Positions 20,445 through 32,600 of a stretch of 64,000 bases of DNA are shown here, one piece after another. The translations under genes were made by a program, and so were the position numbers. The notes beneath the pieces are model-generated. The model worked only from the letters and a program-made list of their open reading frames with translations. It did not search any database and had not been told where the DNA came from. Source of the stretch: Beta vulgaris subsp. vulgaris (taxonomy: Eukaryota; Streptophyta; Magnoliopsida; Caryophyllales; Amaranthaceae); contig NC_079208.1 in assembly GCF_026745355.1 (NCBI RefSeq), positions 50,961,816-51,025,815 of the forward strand, in the 5' to 3' direction. How positions within the stretch are numbered: position 1 is the stretch's first letter; every line of letters starts with the position of its first letter.

Positions 20445-23400
20445 TTACCTCATTTCTACCGGGTAATCTTGCTCGGACCTGGGTGTCTGTGGATAGGACA
20501 TTACATTTTTAAGCTGATCAACAACTTCCCTGATAGTTGGTCTTTCTAGAGGGTTCTGGTTGACGCACTTGCAGGCCACATCGAGCACCTGCAACATCTC
20601 TTGCTCATATCCTTTGCCCCTCAGGACTGAGTCGAATATTGCTTCATGTTTTCCTTCTCTTTTTAATTGCTGCACCCATACAACTATTTCTCTTGATGTC
20701 TTTGATTTGGATACCTCTACTGGTCTCTTTCCTGTGAGTAGCTCAAGCATTACAACCCCAAAACTGTATACGTCACCTCTTAATGTGGCTACCCAAGCCT
20801 GCCCATACTCTGGTGGAATGTATCCTAGTGTCCCAACTAGCTCAGTTGTGACATGAGTTCGATAAGGGAGAATGAGCCTGGATAATCCAAAATCAGCAAC
20901 ATGTGCTTCGAAGTTCTCATCGAGGAGAATATTGCTCGACTTTATATCACGGTGCACAATGTGTGGTTCACATATTTGGTGCATGTAAGCCAGACCTTTA
21001 CCTGCTCCAAGAGCTATCTTCAATCGTAGTGGCCAATCAAGGTGGGATGGGCCATCAGGATTCTCATGCAACCAATAGTCAAGGCTTCCATTTTCCATAT
21101 AGGAATACATCAGTAGCCGTAAACCATTATGAACACAATATCCCAGCAGAGAAACTAGGTTTTCGTGTTGGGCCATCGATAAAACTTCCACCTCTGCTTT
21201 GAATTCTCGTTCTATCAGACACATATCTCCTGAAAGCTTTTTGATAGCAAGCTTAGCTCCATTATTCATGGTTGCTTTATAAACCAAACCAAAGCCTCCA
21301 CAGCCAATGATGTTTTCCTGGTTAAAATTGTTGGTGGCTTTCAGTATGTCAAGTATTGTCAAATCTTTGACCTCAGAGGTATTGCTGGGGAAGACTATTA
21401 CTAGACTGGTATCTTTGCCAACCTCTCGGGAACTGGAGTAGGAGTTCATTTCTGTTTCGTACTTGTCATTGTCACCTCCTGGAAGGATTCTTCTCTTGGA
21501 CATTATCCAGTACACCAGAATCATGAACATGCCCAGAAAGCCTAAGCAGACACCGAGGGTAATGCCCAGCAACAGTTTCTTGTTCAGGCGGTTTTCATGA
21601 CGAGACTGACTTGCTGTTCCTGGGACTAATTGGGCTGAACAAGGATGACGCTGCAGGACTCGGCCACATAGCCTTGGGTTTCCAATATAGCTAAGTTCTG
21701 TAAAAGTGTCAAACTGACCTCCTGTTGGTATTGATCCCTCGAGGTCATTGTAGGACACATTAAACTTTGATAAGAAATTTAGGCTTTGCAGCGATGCTGG
21801 TATCTCTCCAGTCAAATTATTCTGAGAAAGGTCTAGCTGTTCTAGATTTGTGAGATTTGAAAATTCTGATGGGATGCTGCCTGTGAAGTGGTTTTCGCTG
21901 AGATCTAGCACATGGAGGTTCTGAAGTTGACTTATATCAATTGGGATATCACCACTGATATTGTTGCCCTTCAGGTATATTGCTGGAGGCAGGTTTGCAA
22001 GCTGGTTGTATTGCTGTGTGCTCGCATTGTTGGGGGCGACAAAGACTGGGAGCTCAAGATAACTTCGATTTAATTTATTGGCAACCTTCTCTGATATCAC
22101 CGCTGGCAGGCTGTTGAGCTGCACCGGATATTTTCCTGTAAGAAGATTCATCGACAAGTCCAAGTAGAAGAAGTTTGGCAGAGTTCCAAACCATTCTGGA
22201 ATTGGGCCTGTGATTTTATTGAATGACAAGTCCAGAACCTCTAGACTTTTGATATGCACTAGCCACTCTGGAACTTGACCATTCAGTTTACATCCTCCAA
22301 AAGCAAGAACTTGCAGGTTTGTGTAGTCTCCTGGCCCTATGAAGCTCTGTTCGCCAGGTATTACTTCGTTGTAAAAGTTTTTTGACAGGATGAGGGTGGT
22401 GAGGCTCTTGCTACTCGCAAATATCTTAATTGCATTTGATACATTCCTGAAGCTATTGTTAGAGAGAGAAAGGAAGGTTAGAGATGTTAAAGCCGATACA
22501 TTGGGAGAAATGGGTCCTGTTAAGTAGTTGGTGGCTACTCTGACTGCAGTTAGTGACTTGCATGAAAATAAGCTTTCTGGGAGATTTCCAGTAAATCTAT
22601 TGTTACCAAGGTCAAGTATTTGGAGCTGGACAAGTCTTGAGAAATCAAGTGTAGAGATGTTACCTTGCAAAGTATTAACTCGCAAAATAAGCTTTACAAG
22701 TTTTGTGCAGTTCATCAAGGATGCTGGTATAGAACCACTGAAAGTGTTTATGTGAAGGTGCAATTGCTCCAAGTTCGAGAGCTTCCCAACGTCCCGAGGA
22801 ATCATCCCCGAAAATTCATTCGAGTACAACTCAATAACCTTGAGGTTGGTAAGGTTAAGCATGCCTTCTCCAATTGTTCCGCTTATGTTATTTGCAGGCA
22901 CTGATAACTCTACCAGTGACTGCAAGCTGTAAATGTCATCAGGGAGTAATCCGGACAGAGAATTGAAACCTGCCCGGAAAACTTCGAGTTTGGTGCACCT
23001 GCCGAGACCAATAGGAATTTCTTTATTAAATTGGTTGTTGGAAAAATCAAGCGTTATGATGAGAGGACAAGTTGTACATATGGATGAAGGAATTTGACCA
23101 TCAAAGCCATTATTGCTGGCATTAAAACTGGTCAAATTCGATTCGAACATGAACCAAGCAGGATCAATCTTGCCATGGAGTTGATTGCTTGAAATATCTA
23201 CAACCTGAATGGTGGAAGGGAAACTACCATTCAGGGAAAAAGATGCAGAGAAATTACCATCCAATCTATTGGAGCTTATATCTATGATCTCAAGGCTATT
23301 CAATGAACTAAAAAGTCCTTTTGGGAGAAAACCAGAAAGCAAATTATGAGAGATATTAAGGTGAGAAAGACTTGTAAGGTTCTCAATTGAAGAGGATATG

Positions 23401-23672
23401 TTGCCTGCTAATCCTCTCCTGGGTAGCCACAACCGGGTGACTCGGCCCGTTACATCACAACCAATCCCCTCCCAGGCAGAGCAACAATCAGAGGCAGAAC
23501 TCCAATCCAGTGGACCTGAAGAAGAGGAGAGAGAATCAGAGAAGGTTAGAAGTGATTGTTGATCATCTGGATGACAAGCTTGCTGGTGAGAGAATGTGAA
23601 GGAATATAACAGTAAGATGAAGAGAAGATGATAACTGCTATGAGAAAATGAAGGCTGAAGTTCAACAAGCAT
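20445..23672 (-). CDS. LRR receptor kinase, PSY1 receptor (PSYR1/PSKR family) type
   Basis: This is an uninterrupted 1075-residue protein. Residues 1-30 look like a signal peptide (hydrophobic [12 protein letters not shown]). An LRR cap with the paired cysteines [12 protein letters not shown] lies near 60-75, followed by about 20 leucine-rich repeats. A non-LRR island at about 511-570 interrupts the repeats ([16 protein letters not shown]...), the hallmark of the PSKR/PSYR group that binds sulfated peptide hormones. The transmembrane helix ([20 protein letters not shown]) is near 697-722. The kinase domain has the glycine loop IGCGGFGLV (~787), AIKK lysine (~809), HRDIKSSN (~906), DFGLSR (~927), [12 protein letters not shown] and [20 protein letters not shown] (~967), so all catalytic residues are present. 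Family members act at the plasma membrane in growth and in the trade-off between growth and defence. The length fits the Arabidopsis PSY1 receptor (about 1095). PSYR2/3 or PSKR-like identity is the alternative. Confidence 0.93.
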   Translation of the reverse strand: MLVELQPSFSHSSYHLLFILLLYSFTFSHQQACHPDDQQSLLTFSDSLSSSSGPLDWSSASDCCSAWEGIGCDVTGRVTRLWLPRRGLAGNISSSIENLTSLSHLNISHNLLSGFLPKGLFSSLNSLEIIDISSNRLDGNFSASFSLNGSFPSTIQVVDISSNQLHGKIDPAWFMFESNLTSFNASNNGFDGQIPSSICTTCPLIITLDFSNNQFNKEIPIGLGRCTKLEVFRAGFNSLSGLLPDDIYSLQSLVELSVPANNISGTIGEGMLNLTNLKVIELYSNEFSGMIPRDVGKLSNLEQLHLHINTFSGSIPASLMNCTKLVKLILRVNTLQGNISTLDFSRLVQLQILDLGNNRFTGNLPESLFSCKSLTAVRVATNYLTGPISPNVSALTSLTFLSLSNNSFRNVSNAIKIFASSKSLTTLILSKNFYNEVIPGEQSFIGPGDYTNLQVLAFGGCKLNGQVPEWLVHIKSLEVLDLSFNKITGPIPEWFGTLPNFFYLDLSMNLLTGKYPVQLNSLPAVISEKVANKLNRSYLELPVFVAPNNASTQQYNQLANLPPAIYLKGNNISGDIPIDISQLQNLHVLDLSENHFTGSIPSEFSNLTNLEQLDLSQNNLTGEIPASLQSLNFLSKFNVSYNDLEGSIPTGGQFDTFTELSYIGNPRLCGRVLQRHPCSAQLVPGTASQSRHENRLNKKLLLGITLGVCLGFLGMFMILVYWIMSKRRILPGGDNDKYETEMNSYSSSREVGKDTSLVIVFPSNTSEVKDLTILDILKATNNFNQENIIGCGGFGLVYKATMNNGAKLAIKKLSGDMCLIEREFKAEVEVLSMAQHENLVSLLGYCVHNGLRLLMYSYMENGSLDYWLHENPDGPSHLDWPLRLKIALGAGKGLAYMHQICEPHIVHRDIKSSNILLDENFEAHVADFGLSRLILPYRTHVTTELVGTLGYIPPEYGQAWVATLRGDVYSFGVVMLELLTGKRPVEVSKSKTSREIVVWVQQLKREGKHEAIFDSVLRGKGYEQEMLQVLDVACKCVNQNPLERPTIREVVDQLKNVMSYPQTPRSEQDYPVEMR

Positions 23673-23684
23673 GGCTTAAAGAAT

Positions 23685-23897
23685 TTAATTTTGGTATGTG
23701 TGATTAATGTTTTGTTCTTCTTGTTGTTGTTGTTGCTGTTGTTGTAATTGCTGTCTCAAGTAGGGGACAATTTTGTTTATTTTCCTGTGATTGATCAGGA
23801 ACAGAGGAAGAGGACATGAAGATGAGTGCTTGGTCCAGTCATGTGGGCTTCCACTTTCTGTCTTTGTATGCAGACCCATCTTCAAGCCATTGCTCAA
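23685..23897 (-). promoter_or_regulatory. Leader of the receptor kinase with possible 70-codon upstream ORF and (CAA/GTT)n run
   Basis: On the minus strand, immediately 5' of the receptor kinase start, a frame beginning MSNGLKMGLHTKTES ends about 12 bases before the main ATG. It contains a glutamine run encoded by a CAA/CAG microsatellite (ttgttgttgttgctgttgtt on the plus strand, about 23720-23745). If transcription starts upstream of 23897, this would be an upstream ORF able to limit translation of the kinase. The frame may also be accidental. Confidence 0.35.
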
Positions 23898-24910
23898 AAG
23901 AGAGAGAAAGTAGAGTGAGAAACAGATTTAATTATTTTTAATTATTTGATGTTTGATGTAGATGTGGATATCTTTTCTCCCTTTATCCTTTTAAAATTAT
24001 ATATTTTCTTCGTTAGTTCTTAGTTGTTACACTTTTATTTTTTTGACGTAAAACTTGCAATCTTTTTATATATATTTATAGTATATTTTTTTATAAAAAA
24101 TATAATAAATATATATTTTGAAAAATATGTATATTTAGAGTTGAGACAGATCCAAATGTAAATGTTATATTAGAACTTTATTTTTAAATATCAATAATAA
24201 TATATAATAAATAATGTCGAAAGTCAAAACAAAATGATTAATAAAAAACGAAGGGAGTATTTAACTATTTATATAAAAATTTCATCTTTCATAATAGGGC
24301 CAAGAAAAAGGAGATGAGATAATTAGCTTTTATGAAAGCGTTTACTTTTGGGCGGCTATGGAGAGTGGACTTTGTTAACAAAGATGGTTTAGAACATTAG
24401 TGAGATAATAAAGTAAGCAAGATTTTAGAGAGAGAGAGTCATACTGTCATGAGTAATAATATAGAATTAGTAGTGAAAAAAACAATTGATTAGAGGAAAG
24501 ATAGTGCGTATCAATTTGCATAATACTAGTAAGTAATTATATTGAAACTTATCATAAGAAATGTCACTGTGTATATAAAAATTGGAAATGGTTATTGCAA
24601 TGACTTGCTATGCATACTTTGAGAGAGTGCTCTTCTTAATAATATTCTTTTTGAAGTCTACCATCTTTGTTTGTTTCCCATTTTGGACCCCCCACTCGGC
24701 CTTTTTCCCTCCACCTTCAATAGCATCATACACACGTTTTTGGTAGCTTGTGGGCAAAATCATAGCCAATGTTGACTCTGTTATAATGCTATTGTTTAGT
24801 GAAAGCCTCTAAATTAGAGTATCCTATATATCTATCACCCCTCCCTCTAATTACCTAAATTTGTCCCAAATTATTTTTGGTACCAATCATATCAAGTGGA
24901 AAAGGTGTAA
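23898..24910. other. Receptor kinase promoter side and AT-rich intergenic DNA
   Basis: Homopurine gagagagaaag words just upstream of the kinase (about 23899-23910) fit a plant promoter or leader. Around 24015-24261 the sequence looks like a worn MITE: it ends aacgaagggagta, a Stowaway-like terminus, and has tattttcttcgttag at the other side. From 24270 to 24910 I see no gene. Confidence 0.35.
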
Positions 24911-25147
24911 ATTTTGCACCTTAATAATTTTTTTCCTGTTTTCTGATCTTGTGGTAAAGGTCTATCTCGCAATCAACCTTGAAGGAAATTTTAATAAAAG
25001 TATTTTTGCGTGGGAATCTCTTTATATTTTGCACCTTGATAAATTTTTTCTGTTTCCTGATCTTGTGGTAAAGGTCTATCTCGCGCAATCAACTTTAAAG
25101 GAAATTTTAATAAAAGCATTTTGGCGTGAGAATTTCTTTATATTTTT
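24911..25147. repeat. Two-copy tandem duplication, 115-bp period
   Basis: The word attttgcaccttaataaatt-like starts at 24911 and recurs at 25026, followed in each copy by gatcttgtggtaaaggtcta and ggaaattttaataaaag. The apparent 97-residue frame crossing both copies (internal peptide repeat PDLVVKVYLA) is explained by the duplication. Confidence 0.88.
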
Positions 25148-25159
25148 CTCTTAAAGAAG

Positions 25160-26200
25160 ATTTTAATAGCCAATAGAAGCATATAAAATGAATAAACTCT
25201 TTATGTATTCTGCTATTTCTAAAGACATTGCTAATTTGATTGGGTTTGATGGATTTGTATGACGTTTTGGTTAAATAACTCCATTTTTGAAATCTTGTAT
25301 CATAATTATTTTTTTTAGTAAAAAGAAAGTGTTAAACATATTGTGAAATAAATTGAGTGTGTAGAGTATATAAATTTTGGAAACCTTGCCTTTTATGGCT
25401 AACCTTCTAGGCTCTATTTTTAGTGGTTACTCTTAAAGTCCTTATTATAAATATGTTTCTTTTGGTTCTCTAGTGGGGTTTAACCTTTTCCTTATATAAT
25501 GATGAAACTTTTTCGTGGCATGTATTGGTTAGTTTGATGGCTTTTGGTATTACTTTGTAAGACGTTTATATTTGATATGTTTTGCCTGTTGAATTATATA
25601 GCTATGGAACAAATGAGTTTAGAAAGGAATAACTTTTTTCTTTAAAGTCTTAATATTATATTTTCTATTTGAGAATAGTCCTAAAGTTATATTTCTAGCC
25701 ATTAGTATCATAATATTGTTGCAATATGGATAATCTATTTTACTGTTTCTGTAGATAATATTCGTGTATGAAATATTGCATAAGTTTTAAGATGAATGTT
25801 TGGTTGATTTACATAAAAAAGGAAGAAGAAGTTCCTTCTTTTTTATAAGAAGATGAAGCTAAGTAGAGGTTCGCCAGGTTCCTATAATATTATAATATGC
25901 GAAATTGGTTAATTGGAAAAAATGTAAGAAGTTTCATGAAAAGACTAAGTTTCTTATCTAGGATCTTGTAAGTAAGTAAAACTTCATTATGTTAATCAAA
26001 CAACTTATTACATTCTAAGAAACTAAAATAAACTATAGAAATATTCATAGAGAATATTATTTTCGATGTTTAATCAAACAAATGCTATCAGATTTATCGG
26101 TGGTGCACATATGGTTAATGATTTGACAGTATCACATATACATGTTTGTGACTTTGCACTATGTACATAATTCGCTAACACGTTCACGTCAAGACTTGAC
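25160..26200. other. AT-rich intergenic DNA
   Basis: I see no gene, RNA or clear repeat here. The composition is uniformly AT-rich, with many stops in all frames. Confidence 0.5.
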
Positions 26201-26209
26201 CCCACACAT

Positions 26210-26840
26210 TTTAAGGAAAAAGAATTGTTATCTCTACGACTCAAACCAGGGTATTGTAATGTTTGATTAATGCGGAACAAACCAATGAAATAATAAGAAT
26301 GAGAAAAGCAATAAAGAAGATAATCAAAAAGAAAACACAAGGATTTACGTGGTTCGGTTGTCCATAGGTGGGAGATTCGAGCTTCTTCACTGTGATGGAG
26401 AAAAACAGAGAAAATAATACAAGGGAGTCCTAAAATACTAGAGGCTAAAAGTTATGTGTATATAATGAACACCAAGAGGGTCCTTTTATAACATAAGGAA
26501 CCCTAACAAACCCTATAATATACTCCCACAAAACCCTAGAAAAAATCGCGCATTTCGCGTCAAAATCCCTGTCGCCTGATCGCTGTCCAGTCGGGCCAAA
26601 ACCCACCCGGTCGGGCGCGGGACGAAATTCAGTTTCGCCAACTCTTCGTAAAACAACCATAACTTTCTTGTTGCTCAGCAAAATTGGGCATATCACTTGT
26701 CGTTGGAAAACGCTTGGAACAAGCTATCATATCCAATTTGAATCACATCAAAAACGTTTATAGATTGAGATATGTGATTCAAAGTCAGCCTTATATCATT
26801 TTCACAAGATTTCAAGTCACAAATAATAAGCAACATTGCT
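26210..26840 (-). mobile_element. Possible LTR-retrotransposon fragment
   Basis: The segment contains gatttacgtggttcggttgt, a word I associate with plant LTR-retrotransposon termini, then a moderately GC-rich stretch (tcgcgcatttcgcgtcaaaa, cagtcgggccaaaaccc) unlike the AT-rich surroundings. Neither paired LTRs, a primer-binding site nor target duplications could be set. Strand and class are uncertain. Confidence 0.3.
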
Positions 26841-27216
26841 TGCTAGCTACAATGTCTCTCAATGGTAAGCTACATCACTTTTTAGCTTGTCATTTTTTTA
26901 AAAATAGAAATAAATAAAAGTTTTCACATGGCATATCATAATTGGATGTGTTCCCTCTTATTTTTTCAAGCTACTCTGCTTGTTTGGGCTACACTTGCTT
27001 GCAAGGAGGTTTATTTCTCTTCTCCCTAGTGGTTAAGCTGCAACTACATATTTAGCAAAAATTGCAAGCATGCCCTTATATGAAACCATTGGAGATGCTC
27101 TGAGCAACTCAAATGATTGTAATTTTGGACCTGCTTGCAATATTGAAAGTAGTGAGCAAGTTGCTCAACCATTGGAGCAAGATAATTGATACCTGCTTGA
27201 GAGCAACACCTACTCC

Positions 27217-27690
27217 CATTGTTGTTAAAATCCTGATCCGAATCTTACGATTCTACGATTTTACGATCCTAGAGGACCTCACCGATCCCGATCCTACGTA
27301 GGATCTTAATTCTATAGGATCTTTCGATCCTGCTCAACCACAAAAAATCACATGGTAGGATCTTAACACGATTCTACGATCCTACGACTCTACGATCCGA
27401 TCCTACCATATAAAAATCATAAAGTAATTTCACATATTATATTTCTCCTATTAGATTTTGATCGCATGTTACTTCAATCTTATTGTATTGAAAAACTATC
27501 ATCATTTGCTAACTAAGAAAATCATTATTAATATGTGTAAAATTTTTAACATGAGGTTCTCACCATATTTTAGTATAATTATCTCTATTTCACCGAATTG
27601 TAGGATCTTACGATCCTACGATCCGATCCCACCGATTCGATTCTACCAGCCCCTACGATCCAAAGTAGGATCCCGATCCTGATAACATTG
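27217..27690. mobile_element. hAT-like MITE made of GATCCTACGA units, 8-bp duplication
   Basis: Identical 8-bp repeats cctactcc lie at 27209-27216 and 27691-27698. The element begins CATTGTTGTTAAAATCCTGA and the reverse complement of its end reads CAATGTTATCAGGATCGGGA. Both ends are packed with repeats of the words tacgatcctacgatccgatc, while the middle is AT-rich. An 8-bp duplication with CA...TG ends indicates the hAT superfamily. It is non-coding. Confidence 0.72.
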
Positions 27691-27929
27691 CCTACTCCAC
27701 CAAGTTACTTGCTTGACTTCAAAAAGGCAATATGGCTTGAAATTGGAAAAAATGAAAGGTGATGCTCACACTTTATAGTTTATATGATTGCTGAGCGCAT
27801 CTCCATCTACAATAAAGGCAAAATTTTTTTTGTTTGTTTCCTAGCTAATTATAGTTGAATAAAAAAATTAAAGTTGAAAATATTGATTGAGATGTGGGAC
27901 CATTCAAGCAACAATATATTGTAGCTTAT

Positions 27930-28745
27930 CATGAAATACTTTGTAAAAACTGATGTGGCAAGTCAAACTACAAGGTGTTATAGCTCACCATTAGAGTTGC
28001 TCTTAGTTGGTCTCGCGACACCCCCACATGGTTGCCAGTATGTCACCTCAACTCCCATGATATTCCAAAACTAGGGATATGAAACTTGAATTTGATTTAA
28101 ATTTAGTTAGATTCGATCTGTTTTATATTATCTAGATATTCATTTAATTTTTTATAATTTAATGGATCAAGATCGGATTTGGATCCATGAAATACTTTGT
28201 AAAAACTGATGTAGGAAGTCAAACTACAAGGTGTTGTAGCTCACCATTAGAGTTGCTCTTAGTTGGTCTCACGACACCCCCGCATGGCTGCCAGTATGTC
28301 ACCTCAACTCCCATGATATTCCAAAACTAGGGATATGAAACTTGAATTTGATTTAAATTTAGTTAGATCCGATCTGTTTCATATTATCTAGATATTCATT
28401 TAATTTTTTATAATTTAATGGATCAAGTTCGGATTTGGGTCAATGCAATATTGCATTACACATCCATGAAATACTTTGTAAAAACTGATTTGGCAAGTCA
28501 AACTACAAGGTCTTGTAGCTCACCATTAGAGTTGCTCTTAGTTGGTCTCGCGACACCCCCACATGGCTGCCAGTATGTCACCTCAACTCCTATGATATTC
28601 CAAAACTAGGGATATGAAACTTGAATTTGACTTAAATTTAGTTAGATTCGATTTGTTTTATATTATCTAGATATTCATTTGATTTTTTATAATTTAATGG
28701 ATCAAGATCGGATTTGGATCAATGCAATATTGCATTACACATCCA
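27930..28745. repeat. Three-copy tandem repeat of ~256 bp
   Basis: Copies start at 27930, 28186 and 28465 with catgaaatactttgtaaaaa. Each contains tcaccattagagttgctctt, gtatgtcacctcaactcc(c/t)a and ttagttagat(t/c)cgat, and ends in taatggatcaagatcggatt-like words. Copy 2 is followed by a 24-base addition (tcaatgcaatattgcattac...) that also follows copy 3 but not copy 1. Several apparent short frames are only repeats of this unit. Confidence 0.93.
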
Positions 28746-29157
28746 ATATGATTTAATTTTTCGAATCCCAATCCAACTAATTAGTCTCATCTTACTTTTT
28801 AAGGTAAATATAAATGATATAGTTTTCTTTAATCTTGTATTTTTGATGTCCTATATATTTGCTCTCTATTCCAAAAATATAAATGAATTCAATGCATATT
28901 TGAGATGCATAATATAAAACATGAATTTGAAAAAATGTATTGTCATGGTATATTAATTATATAAAGATGTTTCTTTTTTTTTTTTATAAAAAAAGTCATG
29001 TGCTTATATACACTAAACTCGTGGACTCATTTGATCTGAACTTGAGATTTTTGAACACAAACCATTCCAATTAGATCCGAACCTATATTGCTAAAAACAA
29101 TCTAAATCCAGAACCAAATGTATATTACTCAAGACCACTCGATTTTCCTCGTACTTC
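28746..29157. other. AT-rich intergenic DNA
   Basis: No gene or repeat is recognised apart from a poly-T run near 28975-28987. Confidence 0.5.
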
Positions 29158-29396
29158 GGGCCTGTTCTCTTCGGCATAAAACAGCTGAACTGAACTGAAC
29201 TGAATTGAACTGAACTGAACTGAATTGAACTGAACTGATCTGAATTGAACTGAACTGAACTGAAATGAATAGTGATATGTGAGTGTAAAAGTATTGTCAA
29301 GAGCTGAACTGAACTGAACTGAATTGAACTGAATTGAACTGAACTGAATTGAACTGAACTGAACTGAACTGAAAACAAGCTGGAGTGAATAGGCCC
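29158..29396. mobile_element. MITE-like element filled with a (TGAAC/TGAAT)n minisatellite
   Basis: It starts GGGCCTGTTCTCTTC, and the reverse complement of its end is GGGCCTATTCACTCC, with ttc on both sides (29155-29157 and 29397-29399). Nearly all of the interior is a five-base repeat, ctgaa alternating with ttgaa, in two blocks (29183-29265 and 29303-29373) either side of a 36-base unique centre. The serine-glutamine-phenylalanine repeat frames on the minus strand come only from this array. Confidence 0.75.
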
Positions 29397-29479
29397 TTCC
29401 ATCCACAAAAGCAAATAGAACAAATGAGATTATCAATATGATTAAATATGCATTTGTCGAATTTTATTTTTCATAAGTA

Positions 29480-29690
29480 CTCCATCTGTTTTTTTTTTTT
29501 TTTTTATCATTTTTACTTTCATGTGCGCGTCCCTCAATGCACCTCTTTAAACTTAAATATCTTTCATCATATATTAATAAAATTATAACGATTGAATATT
29601 AACAACGTATTAATTGACACAAATCAAACAAGATTCTACATAACTATATTTTTTTCTTATAAATTTAGAAAATGGAAAAAAATTATTTCT
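29480..29690 (-). mobile_element. Worn Stowaway-like MITE remnant
   Basis: The start actccatctgttttttttt resembles a Stowaway end. The reverse complement of 29610-29645 (tatagttatgtagaatcttg, then tttgatttgtgtc) matches the middle of the family seen at 16780, 50324 and 60304. The far end is not clear. Confidence 0.45.
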
Positions 29691-29699
29691 AAATATGAA

Positions 29700-32600
29700 T
29701 AGGCCAAAATTACAAATGAAAAAAAAAAAACCAAGGGACTACTAGTCAGTAGTCAGTAGTCATGTTTGTTTTCATATGATCCCAACGCCTTTGACCTAGA
29801 AATTTAGTAATTAACCCTCTCAAATTCCTGATCTGGTCAAGCTAATTAATCAAAGAAAAACCCATATGTCCAAAACACAATTCCAAAAAAAAAAGGAATG
29901 AAAAGAAAAATAAACCCATAGAATCAAAGAAAATTCTCCGTATCTTTATCAGTTGCATCATATTTTGAATTGACTATTATTCTGCCTTGAATAAAGATAT
30001 GTTCATGATATTCAACGGTTAATACAACTCCTATGCCAGAATATTCTGTAAGTGACTTCACCTTCTAATTTTCTTTTTGTTCCCATCTTCTGCTTCCAAG
30101 AAAATTCTGTTTTTTTAGGGTTTTAATTTTGTCCTCAATTTGTGAAATTTGACCTTTATTGAAGCAAAGATGGTAAATTTGTGAAATTTGACCTTTAATG
30201 AAGCAAAGATTGGATTTTTGGGAGGTGGGTCAGCTGAGATATTAATTATTCACAAAAACAGAGTGATTTCATTTGGTGGGCAATTAATGAAATTGGGTTT
30301 TTGTTATGATTTATTGGTTTATTTGAGATAAAGATTATGATTATGTTCTTGTTTCAGTAGAAGTAGTGAATTAGAAGATTGGTTTTGGAGTGATAATGGT
30401 TTAATGGGATTTTGGGAAGTGGGTCAGCAGAAAGATTGATTATGTAGTGAGAGAAAAATGGTTGAAAAAGATGCCAATTTGGTGGGAATTTTATTACATT
30501 AACTAATTTTATGTTTAAGTTGTGTTTGGTACTGTATTCTTGTTTGTGATTTGGTGCTGTATAAAGTTTATGATATATACTTTGATGTTTGTAGTGGAGA
30601 AATCATGCAATTAGTAATAGTTAATTCCGTGAATTAGGAGCTTGATTAAGGGGTGAGAATGAGGTTAAGAAACATGGGTTATCAATTGATTGATTCTTTT
30701 TTTTTTTACTAGAATTAAGAAAGAAATACTGTTCATTAGGTGGATATTTTAATAATATGATGATTTTGCTGTTCATAGTTGTTGGGTCATTGTTATGATT
30801 CTCCATTGTGGGGAATTACTGAGGGTATACTTGTTTAAGAAAAACTACAAGTGGGAATAAAATAAGATGAATTTGAGATTTACGTGAATCATTTTAATCA
30901 TTTCCTTTCATGTTTATGGTAGACAGTTGCAGTTGTTACAAGTTCAGATGGGATCATGAAGTTATTTGTTGGTCACTACTCACTTGTATTGGCTGTGTGT
31001 TCAAGTGGGATTTATTATATATAGTTGAAAGAAAGTCAGTATGATTTCATGCCACTACAAAAGCCAACTTTGCTTAAAGAATATCACTAATTTGTGATCT
31101 CCTGTCTTGTGCTACTGGGTTTATATTGGTGTTTGACTTGGTTAGGGTTTTTAAAGCTGAACTAAGTAGAAAATTAGGTTCTTACTAATTTATGGCTACT
31201 TGGAAAGAGTGAAAGAGATAGAAAGAAATAAAAAAGGTCCATTAGAGTGTTCTAGGTTTGAGAAATTCTTGTAAAAAATTAACATTATCCTGATGTCTTT
31301 GAAGAGGTCTTACTAGTATTGATAGATTTGTGGGGAAGAAGGGGGTGGGGGGGAGGGAATTGGATGTACTCGACATTATCCCCATGTGAAAAGAGGCTGT
31401 TTCCATTAGACTATTATTCAATTAATTTTAATCCAAAGGAAAACGATAGTTAATCTTTCTGCCACAATGAAAATGGATTGGTTCGAGAAATTCTTGTATT
31501 AGAAAATAATATCTTGTAGAATCATGTACGAGTAATATTAAGAGAGAGATATCTATGCTTGTCTTGAATTTGAGTGAATACATATGGTTCTTCTCTGTTA
31601 CCATTGGAACCAAAATATTCACTGTGTTCCTATGTGTAGAAAGTAGATTTATTATATATTGCAGTTGGATTATAATGGACTAAATCTTAATGGTTCATTT
31701 GACTGAGTGCACTTTGTTCTTACTGTATAGTGGCAAATGTTCAATTGTTCATTGTATTCTGATATTAAGGGCCACTTGGAAAAAGACTTTGTTATCGCAG
31801 GTTACTGTGTAGTGGCAGATGTTCAATTGTTCATTGTGTTCTGAAATTAAGAGCCATTGGAAATGGATTTTCTGCTATCTCAAGGGGAGGCTGTGTAATC
31901 TTTAGAGGGATTTGGGTAATGTTACTGTTGTGTACATATGCTGAACCTCTTTCTTTCATGAAATTCAATGCTGTCTGAATGAGATATAGAGTCACTTCAG
32001 GTGCACCAGATTTATTTAACACTATGTTCTTTGTTGTGAAGAGAGTCTTAGTGTGGCTCTATGAATTGAAGCACGTAAATATTTTAGACTTGGGGGGTGG
32101 GGGGGTTGTGACTGGTTAGGTTCTAGTGTGCCTCTCCCACAACCTTGAGGGTTGATCTTATGGAGAACTTCTCTTAGCTGGATAAATTACTTGACCGTTC
32201 GGCTGTTCGCCTGCTATATAACTTAAGGTAGATGATTACTTCAGTATTCTAAGGTTTCTACCCAATTTGCCCACCTATAATTAAAGCCTAATACAAAATT
32301 TGCCAAGGAAAAAGACTACTTTACAGATTAGCCTCCTTTCTTCTCCTTACAAATGGATCTGCTTTTTCTATCTTTGCTTTGAGCCTCCTATCTGCAAAAA
32401 GCTGTAAGGTGCAAAGGGTTTGAGGAGCCAAGGTGTGAAGCAAGGTGCACTACAAGAGGTGCACTTTTTTACAAATGCTTGTAAATTGTTTTTACTTTTT
32501 TGTTTGTTTTGTTTTTGTAAATGTGCTTTCTGGGCTGAATTCTGAAAAGGCAACAGCAAGAAAATGTATAGAGGACTAGTGGAGTGCGCCTCGCCCGTGC

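Noticed and set aside
20560..22904. Plus-strand frames within the receptor kinase
   Set aside because: They are antisense shadows of the intact minus-strand LRR kinase.
29091..29436. Frames encoding repeated SSVQF peptides
   Set aside because: They are produced entirely by the five-base minisatellite.
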